A stretch of 48,052 nucleotides of DNA from Candidatus Bathyarchaeota archaeon (GTDB lineage: Archaea > Thermoproteota > CALKCG01 > B24): assembly GCA_021161255.1 (NCBI GenBank), contig JAGHAZ010000054.1, positions 1-48,052 on the forward strand, given 5' to 3'. Position numbers and translations under genes: made by a program. Under the pieces are notes generated by a model. The model was given only the letters and a program-made list of their open reading frames with translations, did no database searches and was not told the DNA's origin. Below are positions 9,372-17,577 of this stretch, in pieces (positions within the stretch are counted from its first letter, which is position 1; the number at the start of each line of letters is the position of its first letter).

Positions 9372-9959
9372 TTGAGTGGTTTGTTAAGAAAACTACCGAG
9401 GAAGCGTAGGTTCGTCTTGAATACTTTGGTATCGTTTGTGCTATTCATGGTTTTCATGGTCTTAGGCTCGACGATAGAGATATCTGAGAGCATAGGAATC
9501 CTGGAAGAGCTTGAGACCTTATCGGAGCTTCTTAAAGGGCTTCCAACTCCGATATTGGCTCTGGCGATATTCGCGAATAACTTTGTCAAAGCGCTCCTCC
9601 TGATTCCGTCAGGAGCGGTCTTCGGCCTTCCACCTATAGCTTTCATAGCGTTCAACGGCCTGATACTCGGCGTGGTCTTCACCTATAGTGCGGCAAACCT
9701 AGGTGTATGGGTTACCTTGGCAGGGATCTTGCCCCACGGCGTCTTAGAGATCCCGTCGATACTGATGGCCTCTGGTTTAGCGTTAAACGTAGGCTGGGAG
9801 GTTTGGATGAAGGTGCTAGGTAGAGACGGGAAACCTAAGGCGACGATCAAGGACGGGCTGAAGATCTGTCTACGGGCGATTCTGCCGTTGCTGGCGGTGG
9901 CGGCTTTAATCGAGGTTTACGTTACACCTTTGGTCGTAATGCTGGTGGCCGGGAGCTAG
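9372..9959 (+). CDS. SpoIIM / DUF95 family membrane protein
   Basis: A 195-residue integral membrane protein starting at TTG after a GGAAG site. Hydrophobic helices lie near residues 15-35, 60-78, 82-105, 108-130 and 168-192. The family block IFANNFVKALLLIPSGAVFG followed by FNGLILG and LPHGVLEIPS (His/Glu in a membrane helix) marks the stage II sporulation M family, common in archaea that never sporulate. The archaeal function is unknown; a role in membrane remodelling is only a guess from the bacterial namesake. Confidence 0.85.
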   Translation: MSGLLRKLPRKRRFVLNTLVSFVLFMVFMVLGSTIEISESIGILEELETLSELLKGLPTPILALAIFANNFVKALLLIPSGAVFGLPPIAFIAFNGLILGVVFTYSAANLGVWVTLAGILPHGVLEIPSILMASGLALNVGWEVWMKVLGRDGKPKATIKDGLKICLRAILPLLAVAALIEVYVTPLVVMLVAGS

Positions 9960-9961
9960 CC

Positions 9962-9971
9962 ATATATTTAA
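9962..9971 (+). promoter_or_regulatory. TATA-like promoter for the ACT-domain gene
   Basis: The run catatattta, about 27 bases before the ATG at 9990, is the spacing expected of an archaeal TATA box with a leaderless or nearly leaderless transcript. No ribosome binding site lies before this ATG. Confidence 0.45.
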
Positions 9972-9989
9972 TAACTCGACTGATCTAAT

Positions 9990-10508
9990 ATGTACATCGG
10001 TTATATGTGGAGCCGTGTGCTTAAGAGGCTAGAATCTTACCCGGCTAGGATAAAGGTCGCCAAAGCCATAATTGAGCTTGGCTTCAGGATTTCCGAGGAT
10101 GGTAAGATCTACTGCGGCCCTGTCGAACAGAGCTACCAGAAGATCGCCCGTGCTCTCGACGTCGACAGAAGAGTAGTCAAAGAAACGGTTTATACGATCC
10201 TCAGGGATCCCAAGCTTAGAGAGATATTTAAATCCCTCAGGCCGTCTGGGCCGCTGTTGTCCGATGTGGCTAAACACTTAGGCTTCTCGGTTATAGAGAT
10301 CTATGCGGACTCTAAGAAAGCGGGTATACTCGCTAAGGCGTCGAGCATCGTGGCTTCAGAGGGTATAAGCATCAGGCAAGCCGTGGCTGAAGACCCGGAC
10401 TTGTCGCCTGAACCTAAGCTGATACTAGTCATAGAAAGGCCGGTATCTGGGAACGCGTTGAACAAGATACTTGAGATAGATGGCGTAAAGAAGATCTCAG
10501 TCTACTAA
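9990..10508 (+). CDS. Predicted amino-acid-responsive regulator with HTH and ACT domains
   Basis: A 172-residue protein in two parts. Residues 1-95 look like a helix-turn-helix module (AKAIIELGF, YQKIARALDVDRRVVKETVYTIL). Residues 100-172 form an ACT domain (SVIEIYADSKKAGILAKASSI, SEGISIRQAVAEDPD, KLILVIERP, IDGVKKISVY). Archaeal proteins of this design are predicted regulators of amino acid metabolism that bind a ligand through ACT. The target genes are unknown. It has its own TATA-like promoter and sits convergent to tpiA. Confidence 0.8.
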   Translation: MYIGYMWSRVLKRLESYPARIKVAKAIIELGFRISEDGKIYCGPVEQSYQKIARALDVDRRVVKETVYTILRDPKLREIFKSLRPSGPLLSDVAKHLGFSVIEIYADSKKAGILAKASSIVASEGISIRQAVAEDPDLSPEPKLILVIERPVSGNALNKILEIDGVKKISVY

Positions 10509-10532
10509 AAAAGGTAGAGAAGGGGAAATCGC

Positions 10533-11219
<687 letters not shown>

Positions 11220-11283
11220 TCAGCTCCGACCTTTTTATCCGCTCTCTTAAAGTAGAGTTTTTATTTAGTGTGCTCCTAGAAAA

Positions 11284-11301
11284 GTCTTCTTGTTTGAAGA
11301 C
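11284..11301. promoter_or_regulatory. Inverted repeat in the CTP synthase leader
   Basis: GTCTTC and GAAGAC (6-bp arms, 6-base loop) lie 16 bases before the favoured pyrG start and just downstream of a TATA-like tttttattta near 11259-11268. It would fall at or just after the transcription start, a common place for an archaeal operator or a leader hairpin. No function is shown. Confidence 0.3.
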
Positions 11302-11316
11302 GGAGAGGATGCCGCG

Positions 11317-12942
11317 TTGGTTAAATTCATATTCGTAACCGGGGGTGTGCTATCGAGTGTAGGTAAAGGGATAGTCACAGCCTCCATAGGTAAGATCCTC
11401 CAGGTCCGAGGCTACAAGGTTTCAGTGATAAAGATCGACCCCTACCTCAACGTGGACTGTGGAACGATGAATCCGTATCAACACGGCGAGATATTCGTGA
11501 CGGAGGATGGGGGTGAGATAGACCTTGACCTCGGACACTACGAGAGGTTTCTAGATATAAACCTGACCAAGGACCATAATATAACGACCGGTCAGATCTA
11601 CTGGGAGGTTATACGTAGGGAGCGTAAGGGCGACTACCTGGGTAGGTGTGTCCAGATAGTGCCTCATATAACTGATGAGATTAAACGGCGCATATACATG
11701 ATCGCCAATAGGGAGCCTATAGACGTGCTCTTAACGGAGGTCGGCGGTACGGTAGGCGATATAGAAGGCCTACCCTATCTCGAAGCCATACGTCAGATAA
11801 GGCTTGAGAAGGGATATGAGCATACGATGTTCGTCCACGTAGCCCTCGTCCCGATACTAGACGTCACCGGAGAGGAAAAAACCAAACCCCTACAGCACAG
11901 CGTCAACGAGCTGAGGAGGATAGGTATTCAACCTGATATCATAGTAGCCCGATGTGTCAGGATGATAGGTAAAGAGGCTAAGGCTAAGATAGCTTTATTC
12001 GGGACCATACCTGAGGACGCGGTATTCTGCTCTTACACGCTTCCGTGTATATATCAGGCCCCGCTTATGCTCGACGAGCAGGGTATGGGGGATTACATAG
12101 TTAAGAGGCTCGGTTTAGCGGCTAGGAAGCCCGACTGGGCTAGGTGGAGACGCATAGTAGAGTCGTTTCTCAACGCCAAGTATGAGGTTAAGATCGCGAT
12201 GGTCGGTAAATACGCGACTCTAGCGGATGCTTATGTCAGTATAAACGAGGCGATTAAACATGCCGCCGCCTACTGCAACGCCAGAGCACGTATAGAATGG
12301 ATCGAGGCTGAAGAGTTTGAGGACCCTGAGAACCTCAAGAGGCTTTCAGACTACGACGGTGTTCTGATACCTCCTGGCTTCGGCGCACGGGGTACGGAGG
12401 GTAAAATCATGGCTGCAGACTACGCCAGACGGATGAACATCCCACTGCTAGGTATATGCTTCGGTTTTCAAATGTCTATAGTGGCGTTTGCAAGGTACGT
12501 GTGTGGGCTTAAGGACGCAAACAGTACGGAGAACAACCCCGACACACCAAACCCGGTCATAGACCTCATGCCTGAGCAGAAGAACGTGAAGATGCTTGGA
12601 GGCACCATGAGACTCGGGGCTCAGCCTGTGAGGCTTATCCCGGGTACGCTTGCCCATAGACTTTACGGCGGTAAGGCTGTAGTCATGGAGAGGCATAGGC
12701 ATAGGTGGGAGGTCAACCCCAAGTACTGGAGCATTCTCCAGGAGAACGGCATGGTCTTCTCAGGCTTCACGTTAGACGGCACAAGGGTTGAGATATTCGA
12801 GCTTCCCGACCGGTACTTCTACATGGGAACCCAGTTCCACCCTGAGTTCAAGAGTAGGCCTGGAAAGCCTTCTCCCCCGTACTATGGCTTCGTGAAGGCG
12901 TGTTTGGATAAGAAGCTTGGTAAACCTAAACCGGAGTTTTAA
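11317..12942 (+). CDS. pyrG: CTP synthase
   Basis: A 541-residue enzyme making CTP from UTP, ATP and glutamine. The synthase domain starts with [16 protein letters not shown], and continues with [20 protein letters not shown] and [13 protein letters not shown]. The class I glutaminase domain has the Cys nucleophile in [11 protein letters not shown] near residue 385 and His/Glu in [10 protein letters not shown] near residue 520. I prefer TTG at 11317, which has a GGAGAGGAT ribosome site and begins exactly at the conserved N-terminus. A TTG at 11290 would add nine non-conserved residues and lies inside the leader inverted repeat. Confidence 0.96.
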   Translation: MVKFIFVTGGVLSSVGKGIVTASIGKILQVRGYKVSVIKIDPYLNVDCGTMNPYQHGEIFVTEDGGEIDLDLGHYERFLDINLTKDHNITTGQIYWEVIRRERKGDYLGRCVQIVPHITDEIKRRIYMIANREPIDVLLTEVGGTVGDIEGLPYLEAIRQIRLEKGYEHTMFVHVALVPILDVTGEEKTKPLQHSVNELRRIGIQPDIIVARCVRMIGKEAKAKIALFGTIPEDAVFCSYTLPCIYQAPLMLDEQGMGDYIVKRLGLAARKPDWARWRRIVESFLNAKYEVKIAMVGKYATLADAYVSINEAIKHAAAYCNARARIEWIEAEEFEDPENLKRLSDYDGVLIPPGFGARGTEGKIMAADYARRMNIPLLGICFGFQMSIVAFARYVCGLKDANSTENNPDTPNPVIDLMPEQKNVKMLGGTMRLGAQPVRLIPGTLAHRLYGGKAVVMERHRHRWEVNPKYWSILQENGMVFSGFTLDGTRVEIFELPDRYFYMGTQFHPEFKSRPGKPSPPYYGFVKACLDKKLGKPKPEF

Positions 12943-12993
12943 GCCAGAAAAAAGGAATGGTTGTTGAACGAGACCTTAGCCGCCGGAGGGAGT

Positions 12994-13149
12994 CTATGCG
13001 ACTCTCTTAGCGGTTCGGAACCTCGTCTTGCAGTTAGGGCATTCAAAGAGGGATATGCGGACCCTAGGTCCCTTCTTCCTCTTAGGCTGAATCTCCCACT
13101 CTTTTATGGGCTTTTCAACCTCTGTACCGCACTTCGGACACTTAGCCAT
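12994..13149 (-). CDS. Tiny zinc-ribbon protein resembling the chromatin protein Cren7
   Basis: A 51-residue basic protein. Two CxxC knuckles, CPKC at residues 4-7 and CPNC at 37-40, should bind one zinc. Between them the sequence EWEIQPKRKKGPRVRISLF, followed by a KTRFR tail, follows the order of Cren7 (Trp, Pro-Lys-x-Arg/Lys-Lys-Gly, Val-x-Ile, Leu-Phe, Lys-x-Phe-Arg). Cren7 is a small crenarchaeal protein that coats and bends DNA. The match is from memory and by eye, so a DNA-binding role is an inference. I chose the ATG at 13149 because upstream codons are not conserved-looking and overlap the promoter. It has its own promoter with a repeated operator-like motif. Confidence 0.75.
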   Translation of the reverse strand: MAKCPKCGTEVEKPIKEWEIQPKRKKGPRVRISLFECPNCKTRFRTAKRVA

Positions 13150-13158
13150 GCTCCATAC

Positions 13159-13208
13159 CTCCATGATGGAGATGGAGGTCCATGATATATAAGATTTTCC
13201 ATGATGGA
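13159..13208. promoter_or_regulatory. Three phased CCATGAT elements over the promoter of the zinc-ribbon gene
   Basis: CCATGAT occurs at 13161, 13180 and 13199, exactly 19 bases apart. The first copy lies in a 13-bp palindrome (CTCCAT-G-ATGGAG, 13159-13171) and the third in TCCAT-G-ATGGA. The middle copy merges with the minus-strand TATA box (ATATATCATGG). Such regular phasing around a TATA box suggests cooperative binding of a regulator, possibly the gene's own product. Confidence 0.55.
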
Positions 13209-13323
13209 TCGTTGGCTTTAAACCGTCCAAATATTATCCATCAGATATATCGGTTAAGGAGTCTTATGTAAATATCCGTGCTCTTTATGGTTCTCTTTGC
13301 CTTAGTCATGGTAATTTTAAACG

Positions 13324-14490
13324 TCAGATGAATTCTTTGATGATTGACACGATCTTTTCGACGCCGTCGTAGTGTCTAAGTGCCTCAGCCGTCTTACAGC
13401 ACCTATCTATGAATCTCTCATCCATGATCTTATTCATAGCCTCTACGAGCCTCCTTCTGCTCAGCTCCTCTTGGTTTAAGACTATTCCCAAACCCATCTC
13501 CTCAACCCTAGACGCGTTACCCATCTGCTCGGTGTGATTCGGCGTAGGTATTAGGATCATCGGTTTTCCATAGTACATACACTGGGTGATCGTTCCGTGT
13601 CCGGCTCTGGAGACGACTATGTCGCATGCTTTAAAATACTCAAACCTATTATCCAGCCAGTCGTACAGGATAAGCGGGCCGTATTTAACGGGATTTGAAT
13701 CCCCGTTGGGATTGGCCGTAGACATGACTATCTGAAACCCATCAACAGTCTTGAATATCGAGGTTAAGACTTCGATCAGGTATCTACGTTCTCTGAGAGG
13801 ACCGCTTATGGGTGCGAATACCAGGGGCTTATCGGGGTCAAGACCGAGCTTTTCTCTAAGCTCTTCACGGCTCGGGAGCTCATCGGGTTTAACCGGGATC
13901 ACCGGGCCTACGAGGAAAACCTTCTTAGAATATGCGGGAGGTATCTCGAGATTTCCTAGGGAAACCGTATATGGCATGGGATAGTCGGGTATCAGCACGA
14001 GGTCGCTTACCGTCCACACCCTTCCCACAAGCGCCAAGGCTCCGGCATCTACGAGCCTACATAGTCTGAGAAATCGTCTTCTACGGGGTATGATCAGTTT
14101 AAACTGGTTCAGTATGGTTATACACGGTATTCTAAGTATTTTAGCCGCGACTATGCTCGAAACTCTGCTATCCGATACTACGACCTTAGGCTGATGTTCG
14201 CTTATGGACATGAGCTCGAATGCTATCTGCTTGAGAACCTTTATCGACGCTATGAACGGGCCTGGGTTCACCGTGCTCTGCCTGAAGTCTACCGAGCCGT
14301 CCACTTTAACGGCGAACCCTATAGAGGGGGCCTTCTTAAACCTGAACTGGTATCTACTGACATATTTCAGCCCGTCGCTGTAGGTCGAGAAGACTACGTC
14401 GACCCCCTCTCTCGCGAGCCTCATGGCTATAGGTATGCATCGCCCCGCATGTCCTAGACCTATCCCACATACTCCGAAGTAAACCCTCAT
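13324..14490 (-). CDS. GT-B glycosyltransferase (MurG/UGT-like)
   Basis: A 388-residue protein with the two Rossmann domains of GT-B enzymes. The N-terminus YFGVCGIGLGHAGRCIPIA has the Gly-rich acceptor loop with GHAGR. The C-terminal donor domain shows LVFAPISGPLRERRYLIEVL, then CDIVVSRAGHGTITQCMYYGKPM, the nucleotide-sugar-binding block, near residues 285-310. Archaeal homologs are predicted glycosyltransferases of COG1819 type; the sugar and acceptor are unknown. It is 6 bases downstream of the AMMECR1 gene, in the same direction, so probably co-transcribed. Confidence 0.85.
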   Translation of the reverse strand: MRVYFGVCGIGLGHAGRCIPIAMRLAREGVDVVFSTYSDGLKYVSRYQFRFKKAPSIGFAVKVDGSVDFRQSTVNPGPFIASIKVLKQIAFELMSISEHQPKVVVSDSRVSSIVAAKILRIPCITILNQFKLIIPRRRRFLRLCRLVDAGALALVGRVWTVSDLVLIPDYPMPYTVSLGNLEIPPAYSKKVFLVGPVIPVKPDELPSREELREKLGLDPDKPLVFAPISGPLRERRYLIEVLTSIFKTVDGFQIVMSTANPNGDSNPVKYGPLILYDWLDNRFEYFKACDIVVSRAGHGTITQCMYYGKPMILIPTPNHTEQMGNASRVEEMGLGIVLNQEELSRRRLVEAMNKIMDERFIDRCCKTAEALRHYDGVEKIVSIIKEFI

Positions 14491-14496
14491 AATCCC

Positions 14497-15114
14497 CTAC
14501 CCTAGCCTTCTCCGTATAACTCTCCCCTTAGGCTCCTCCTCCTCGAAGACCTCGGCTTGAAACCTGTAAACCCGTGTCCCCGCTAAAAGCCAGCTGTCTG
14601 GAGGCAAACCCGCCTTCATACATGCATAGCTTAGAAACTCCTCCTCATCCCAGCCCCACTCCACCGGAACCTGTGGAAGTAGCAGTCCTCTATAGTATCC
14701 TCTTTCGACGATCAAGCCGTCGACCCCGATCCTGATAACCTTAGGTAGCTCCCTGGGGTCTCTCACCTTTATCAACTCGGGCTTTGTCAAAACACTTACC
14801 TCGACCACTATATCGTCCATTTCCTCGAGCTTTACAGGTGGAAATCTAGGGTCTCCGACGGCGGCTTCTATGGCACTTTCTATCGTAGCCTCGACTAAGG
14901 GATGTGTAGGATATGGAAACCCTATACAACCCCTAAGCTCTCTTTTTCCTCCTTTAACGGTGTTTAAAGTCACGAACACACCCATCTTGCCTCTCAAACG
15001 TTCCGGTGTATCGCTGGGAGGCTCTACCTTAGTTCCGTTTCTAAGATACTCCTCTATGCTCTTCCTGGCGAGTCTAACCAGGAACGCGCCCTCCTCATCT
15101 GTTAAAGCCGGCAA
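14497..15114 (-). CDS. AMMECR1 family protein
   Basis: A 205-residue cytosolic protein with the invariant LRGCIGF block near residues 59-65 and [10 protein letters not shown] nearby, the hallmarks of AMMECR1. The biochemical role of the family is not settled; archaeal members are often near radical SAM and Memo partners, which are not present here. It starts at a TTG (15112-15114). It precedes the glycosyltransferase gene and is divergent from pyrC, only 48 bases away. Confidence 0.92.
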   Translation of the reverse strand: MPALTDEEGAFLVRLARKSIEEYLRNGTKVEPPSDTPERLRGKMGVFVTLNTVKGGKRELRGCIGFPYPTHPLVEATIESAIEAAVGDPRFPPVKLEEMDDIVVEVSVLTKPELIKVRDPRELPKVIRIGVDGLIVERGYYRGLLLPQVPVEWGWDEEEFLSYACMKAGLPPDSWLLAGTRVYRFQAEVFEEEEPKGRVIRRRLG

Positions 15115-15162
15115 TGCTAAAGTAGGTTTAAGGACAACTTCTTATAGAAGTTTCCCTTTAGA

Positions 15163-16512
15163 GTGTTGAAGTTGAGAAGCTTAAGGTTGAAGAACTGTAA
15201 GGTTTTTCACAGAGGATCCATAGTCGATGACGCTGAGATCTTTCTAGAAAACGGACGTATAACAGATATCACAAAGCTTGGTATTCAGAGACCCGTAGAC
15301 GAAACCTTCGATTTAAAGGGTTTACTAGTCATACCTGGGCTCATAGACGTTCACGTTCATCTCAGGGGGCTAAACCTAGCCTATAAGGAAGACTACGACA
15401 CAGGCACCATGGCCGCGGCCTCGGGCGGCGTCACGACCGTTCTCGACATGCCTAACACGAACCCGCCTACGGTAGACTCGAAGTCCCTCAAACTTAGGGT
15501 CGAAGCCGCCGAGCCTAAACTCTACGTCAACACCGGCTTCTACAGCTTTGTACCCGAGGACTTGACCGAGGCTTCTAAACTCGCCGATGCGGGGATATTC
15601 GGTTTTAAGCTCTTCATGCATAGAAGAATGCCTGGTTACAAGTTTGAAACCCTAGATGGTCTAAGGGATATTCTGAAAGCAGTCAGCAAGGTAGACCTAC
15701 CGCTTCTCGTACATGCAGAGGATAGGGAGGTCCTTGAAACCGTTAAATCTGAAAACCCGAACGGCGACTTAGAGACGTTCGAGAAAGCTTTATCCGAAGA
15801 GTCTGAGGAGAAAGCCGTTAAGATGGTTCTGAAGGCGTTGAAGGCCGTTAAAGAAGCCAGGGTACATTTCTGCCATGTAAGCTCCATAGGCGCCCTCAAG
15901 GCTATAGAGATGGCTAAGGCCTCGGGTCTACCTATCAGCTGTGAAGTTACTCCTCACCACTTGCTGTTGACCAGAGAGGTCTGTATAAGATTAGGGTTTT
16001 ACGGGCTTGTAGACCCGCCTCTAAGGTCTAAGGAGAGCTCTGCGGGCTTATGGTCAGGTATTAAACGCGGTGTCGTAGACTGCATAGCGACCGACCATGC
16101 TCCGCATACGTTGGAAGAGAAGACGGTCGGAACGCTTTGGAGTCTTAAAACAGGTTTCCCTGGCCTAGAGACCCTTCTACCGCTGATGCTAGACTGCGTG
16201 AACAAAGGCCGGCTCTCTCTATCGGAGCTTGTAAGACTTACCGCCCATAACCCGGCTAAGATATTCAGAATCGTGGATAGAGGCCGTATCGAGGTAGGTT
16301 ATTGGGCCGACCTGACGGTCGTAGACTTGAAGAAAGAGGCTGTGATAGAGCCTTCAAGTTTCAAGTCTAAGGCGAAGCATAGTCCCTTCGAAGGCTGGAG
16401 GGTTAGGGGTGTTCCACAGACGGTGTTTGTGAACGGTGAGCCTGTTGTCTTGGAGGGTGAACTAGTGTGTAAGCCCGGGGTCGGTAGGGTGCTTAAGCCG
16501 GGGGTTTCTTAG
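15163..16512 (+). CDS. pyrC: Dihydroorotase
   Basis: A 449-residue amidohydrolase that closes carbamoyl-aspartate to dihydroorotate in pyrimidine synthesis. Metal ligands are visible: HVHLRG near residue 65, the bridging Lys in GFKLFMH near residue 149, His in LLVHAEDRE and CHVSS, and Asp in ATDHAPHT near residue 311. It belongs to the long class I type. The start at 15163 is a TTG, and a second TTG start at 15169 is just as plausible. The downstream RNase gene starts 2 bases after the stop. CTP synthase lies about 2 kb away but is not in the same operon. Confidence 0.94.
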   Translation: MLKLRSLRLKNCKVFHRGSIVDDAEIFLENGRITDITKLGIQRPVDETFDLKGLLVIPGLIDVHVHLRGLNLAYKEDYDTGTMAAASGGVTTVLDMPNTNPPTVDSKSLKLRVEAAEPKLYVNTGFYSFVPEDLTEASKLADAGIFGFKLFMHRRMPGYKFETLDGLRDILKAVSKVDLPLLVHAEDREVLETVKSENPNGDLETFEKALSEESEEKAVKMVLKALKAVKEARVHFCHVSSIGALKAIEMAKASGLPISCEVTPHHLLLTREVCIRLGFYGLVDPPLRSKESSAGLWSGIKRGVVDCIATDHAPHTLEEKTVGTLWSLKTGFPGLETLLPLMLDCVNKGRLSLSELVRLTAHNPAKIFRIVDRGRIEVGYWADLTVVDLKKEAVIEPSSFKSKAKHSPFEGWRVRGVPQTVFVNGEPVVLEGELVCKPGVGRVLKPGVS

Positions 16513-16514
16513 CG

Positions 16515-16994
16515 TTGAATAGGGTTTTTGTGGTGGATGCTATGCTCGGGAGGACCGCTAGATGGCTTCGGATACTAGGCTTGAACGTGGTCTATGATCC
16601 CTCCTGGAGTGACGAGCGTCTGCTTGATGTCGCTTTAAGGCTTAACGCTACGGTACTTACGAGGGATAGGGAGCTTGCGAACAGGGCAGCGTCCATGGGT
16701 TTAAGCGTTTTAGAGGTCTCTGGTAGAAGCGAGGCTGAGAGGATGCGTTTCCTGCTTAAGAAGCTCGGCCTAAGACCGGTCATAGACCCGTCTAAAAGTA
16801 GGTGTCCTGTCTGCAACGGCTCTCTCAGAGAGGCCTCCAAGGAGGAGGTCTCTCATCTCGTTCCAGAAGGAGTCTTACGTAGGCAAGATAGGTTCTGGAT
16901 ATGTGTAGAATGTGGAAAAGTCTACTGGCTCGGCTCTCATTTTAGGAACATGAAAAGGTTTCTCGAAAGATGCATAAATGAAACCGATGTGTGA
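16515..16994 (+). CDS. Mut7-C (DUF82) RNase-domain protein with zinc ribbon
   Basis: A 159-residue protein. Residues 1-90 form a PIN-like fold (VVDAMLGRTARWLRILG, VLTRDREL) with the acidic residues of the Mut7-C family. Residues 93-150 hold a zinc ribbon with CPVC and CVEC. Such proteins are predicted RNases, related to the C-terminal domain of metazoan Mut-7. The TTG start lies 2 bases after the pyrC stop, so it is co-transcribed with pyrC. The substrate RNA is unknown. Confidence 0.88.
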   Translation: MNRVFVVDAMLGRTARWLRILGLNVVYDPSWSDERLLDVALRLNATVLTRDRELANRAASMGLSVLEVSGRSEAERMRFLLKKLGLRPVIDPSKSRCPVCNGSLREASKEEVSHLVPEGVLRRQDRFWICVECGKVYWLGSHFRNMKRFLERCINETDV

Positions 16995-17010
16995 TCAAGC
17001 ATGAAAGATT

Positions 17011-17577
17011 TTATCTCTCCATCTCCTCTAGACAGTCCCTACACACAAACTTGCCGTTTCTAAAGGTCAGTATATCGCTCCACTGGCCGCATATTTCGCA
17101 GTAGCCTACGGCCGTCTGAGCGTATCCCGGTATGACTGTAGCCTCCTCTATACGAGCCTTCTCATAGATCATCTCTATAAGCTCAGGCGTGATGGCCGTT
17201 ATATCCCTAGAGGAAATTATGCCCACCAGCCTACCCTTGTACATGACACCCAGCCTTTTGACACCGTATCGGCTCATCAGCTTAGCGGCGTCGGTTATAT
17301 TCGCATTGGGATCTACGGTTATCAAGGGCTGGCTCATAACCTCACCGGCTTTAACCTCATAGGGGTTCAGGTTCTTAGCGACAACCCTCTTGATGATGTC
17401 CATGTCTGTTATTATACCTAATGGCCTACCCCTCCTATCCGTTATTATGACGCTACCCACGTCGTGGAGGTCCATGATCTTAGCGACCTCGACGATGTTC
17501 TCATCAACCCTAGCCGTTATAACAGGACTAGACATTATCGCCTGAACCTTCATCTTCAAATTAACCATTTCACCCAT
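17011..17577 (-). CDS. CBS-pair protein with C-terminal zinc ribbon
   Basis: A 188-residue protein. Two CBS domains fill residues 8-130 (VQAIMSSPVITARVDENIVE; GEVMSQPLITVDPNANITD), each ending in a GIITD/GIISSRD-type strand, forming one Bateman module that usually senses adenine nucleotides. A four-Cys ribbon (CEIC and CRDC) closes the protein. There is no gap between the RqcH stop and this ATG, so the two are one operon. A link to ribosome quality control is only suggested by that context. Confidence 0.9.
   Translation of the reverse strand: MGEMVNLKMKVQAIMSSPVITARVDENIVEVAKIMDLHDVGSVIITDRRGRPLGIITDMDIIKRVVAKNLNPYEVKAGEVMSQPLITVDPNANITDAAKLMSRYGVKRLGVMYKGRLVGIISSRDITAITPELIEMIYEKARIEEATVIPGYAQTAVGYCEICGQWSDILTFRNGKFVCRDCLEEMER

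Noticed and set aside
12961-13185. Plus-strand frame over the zinc-ribbon gene
   Set aside because: It is the antisense shadow of the CPxC protein, which has a promoter and conserved motif order.
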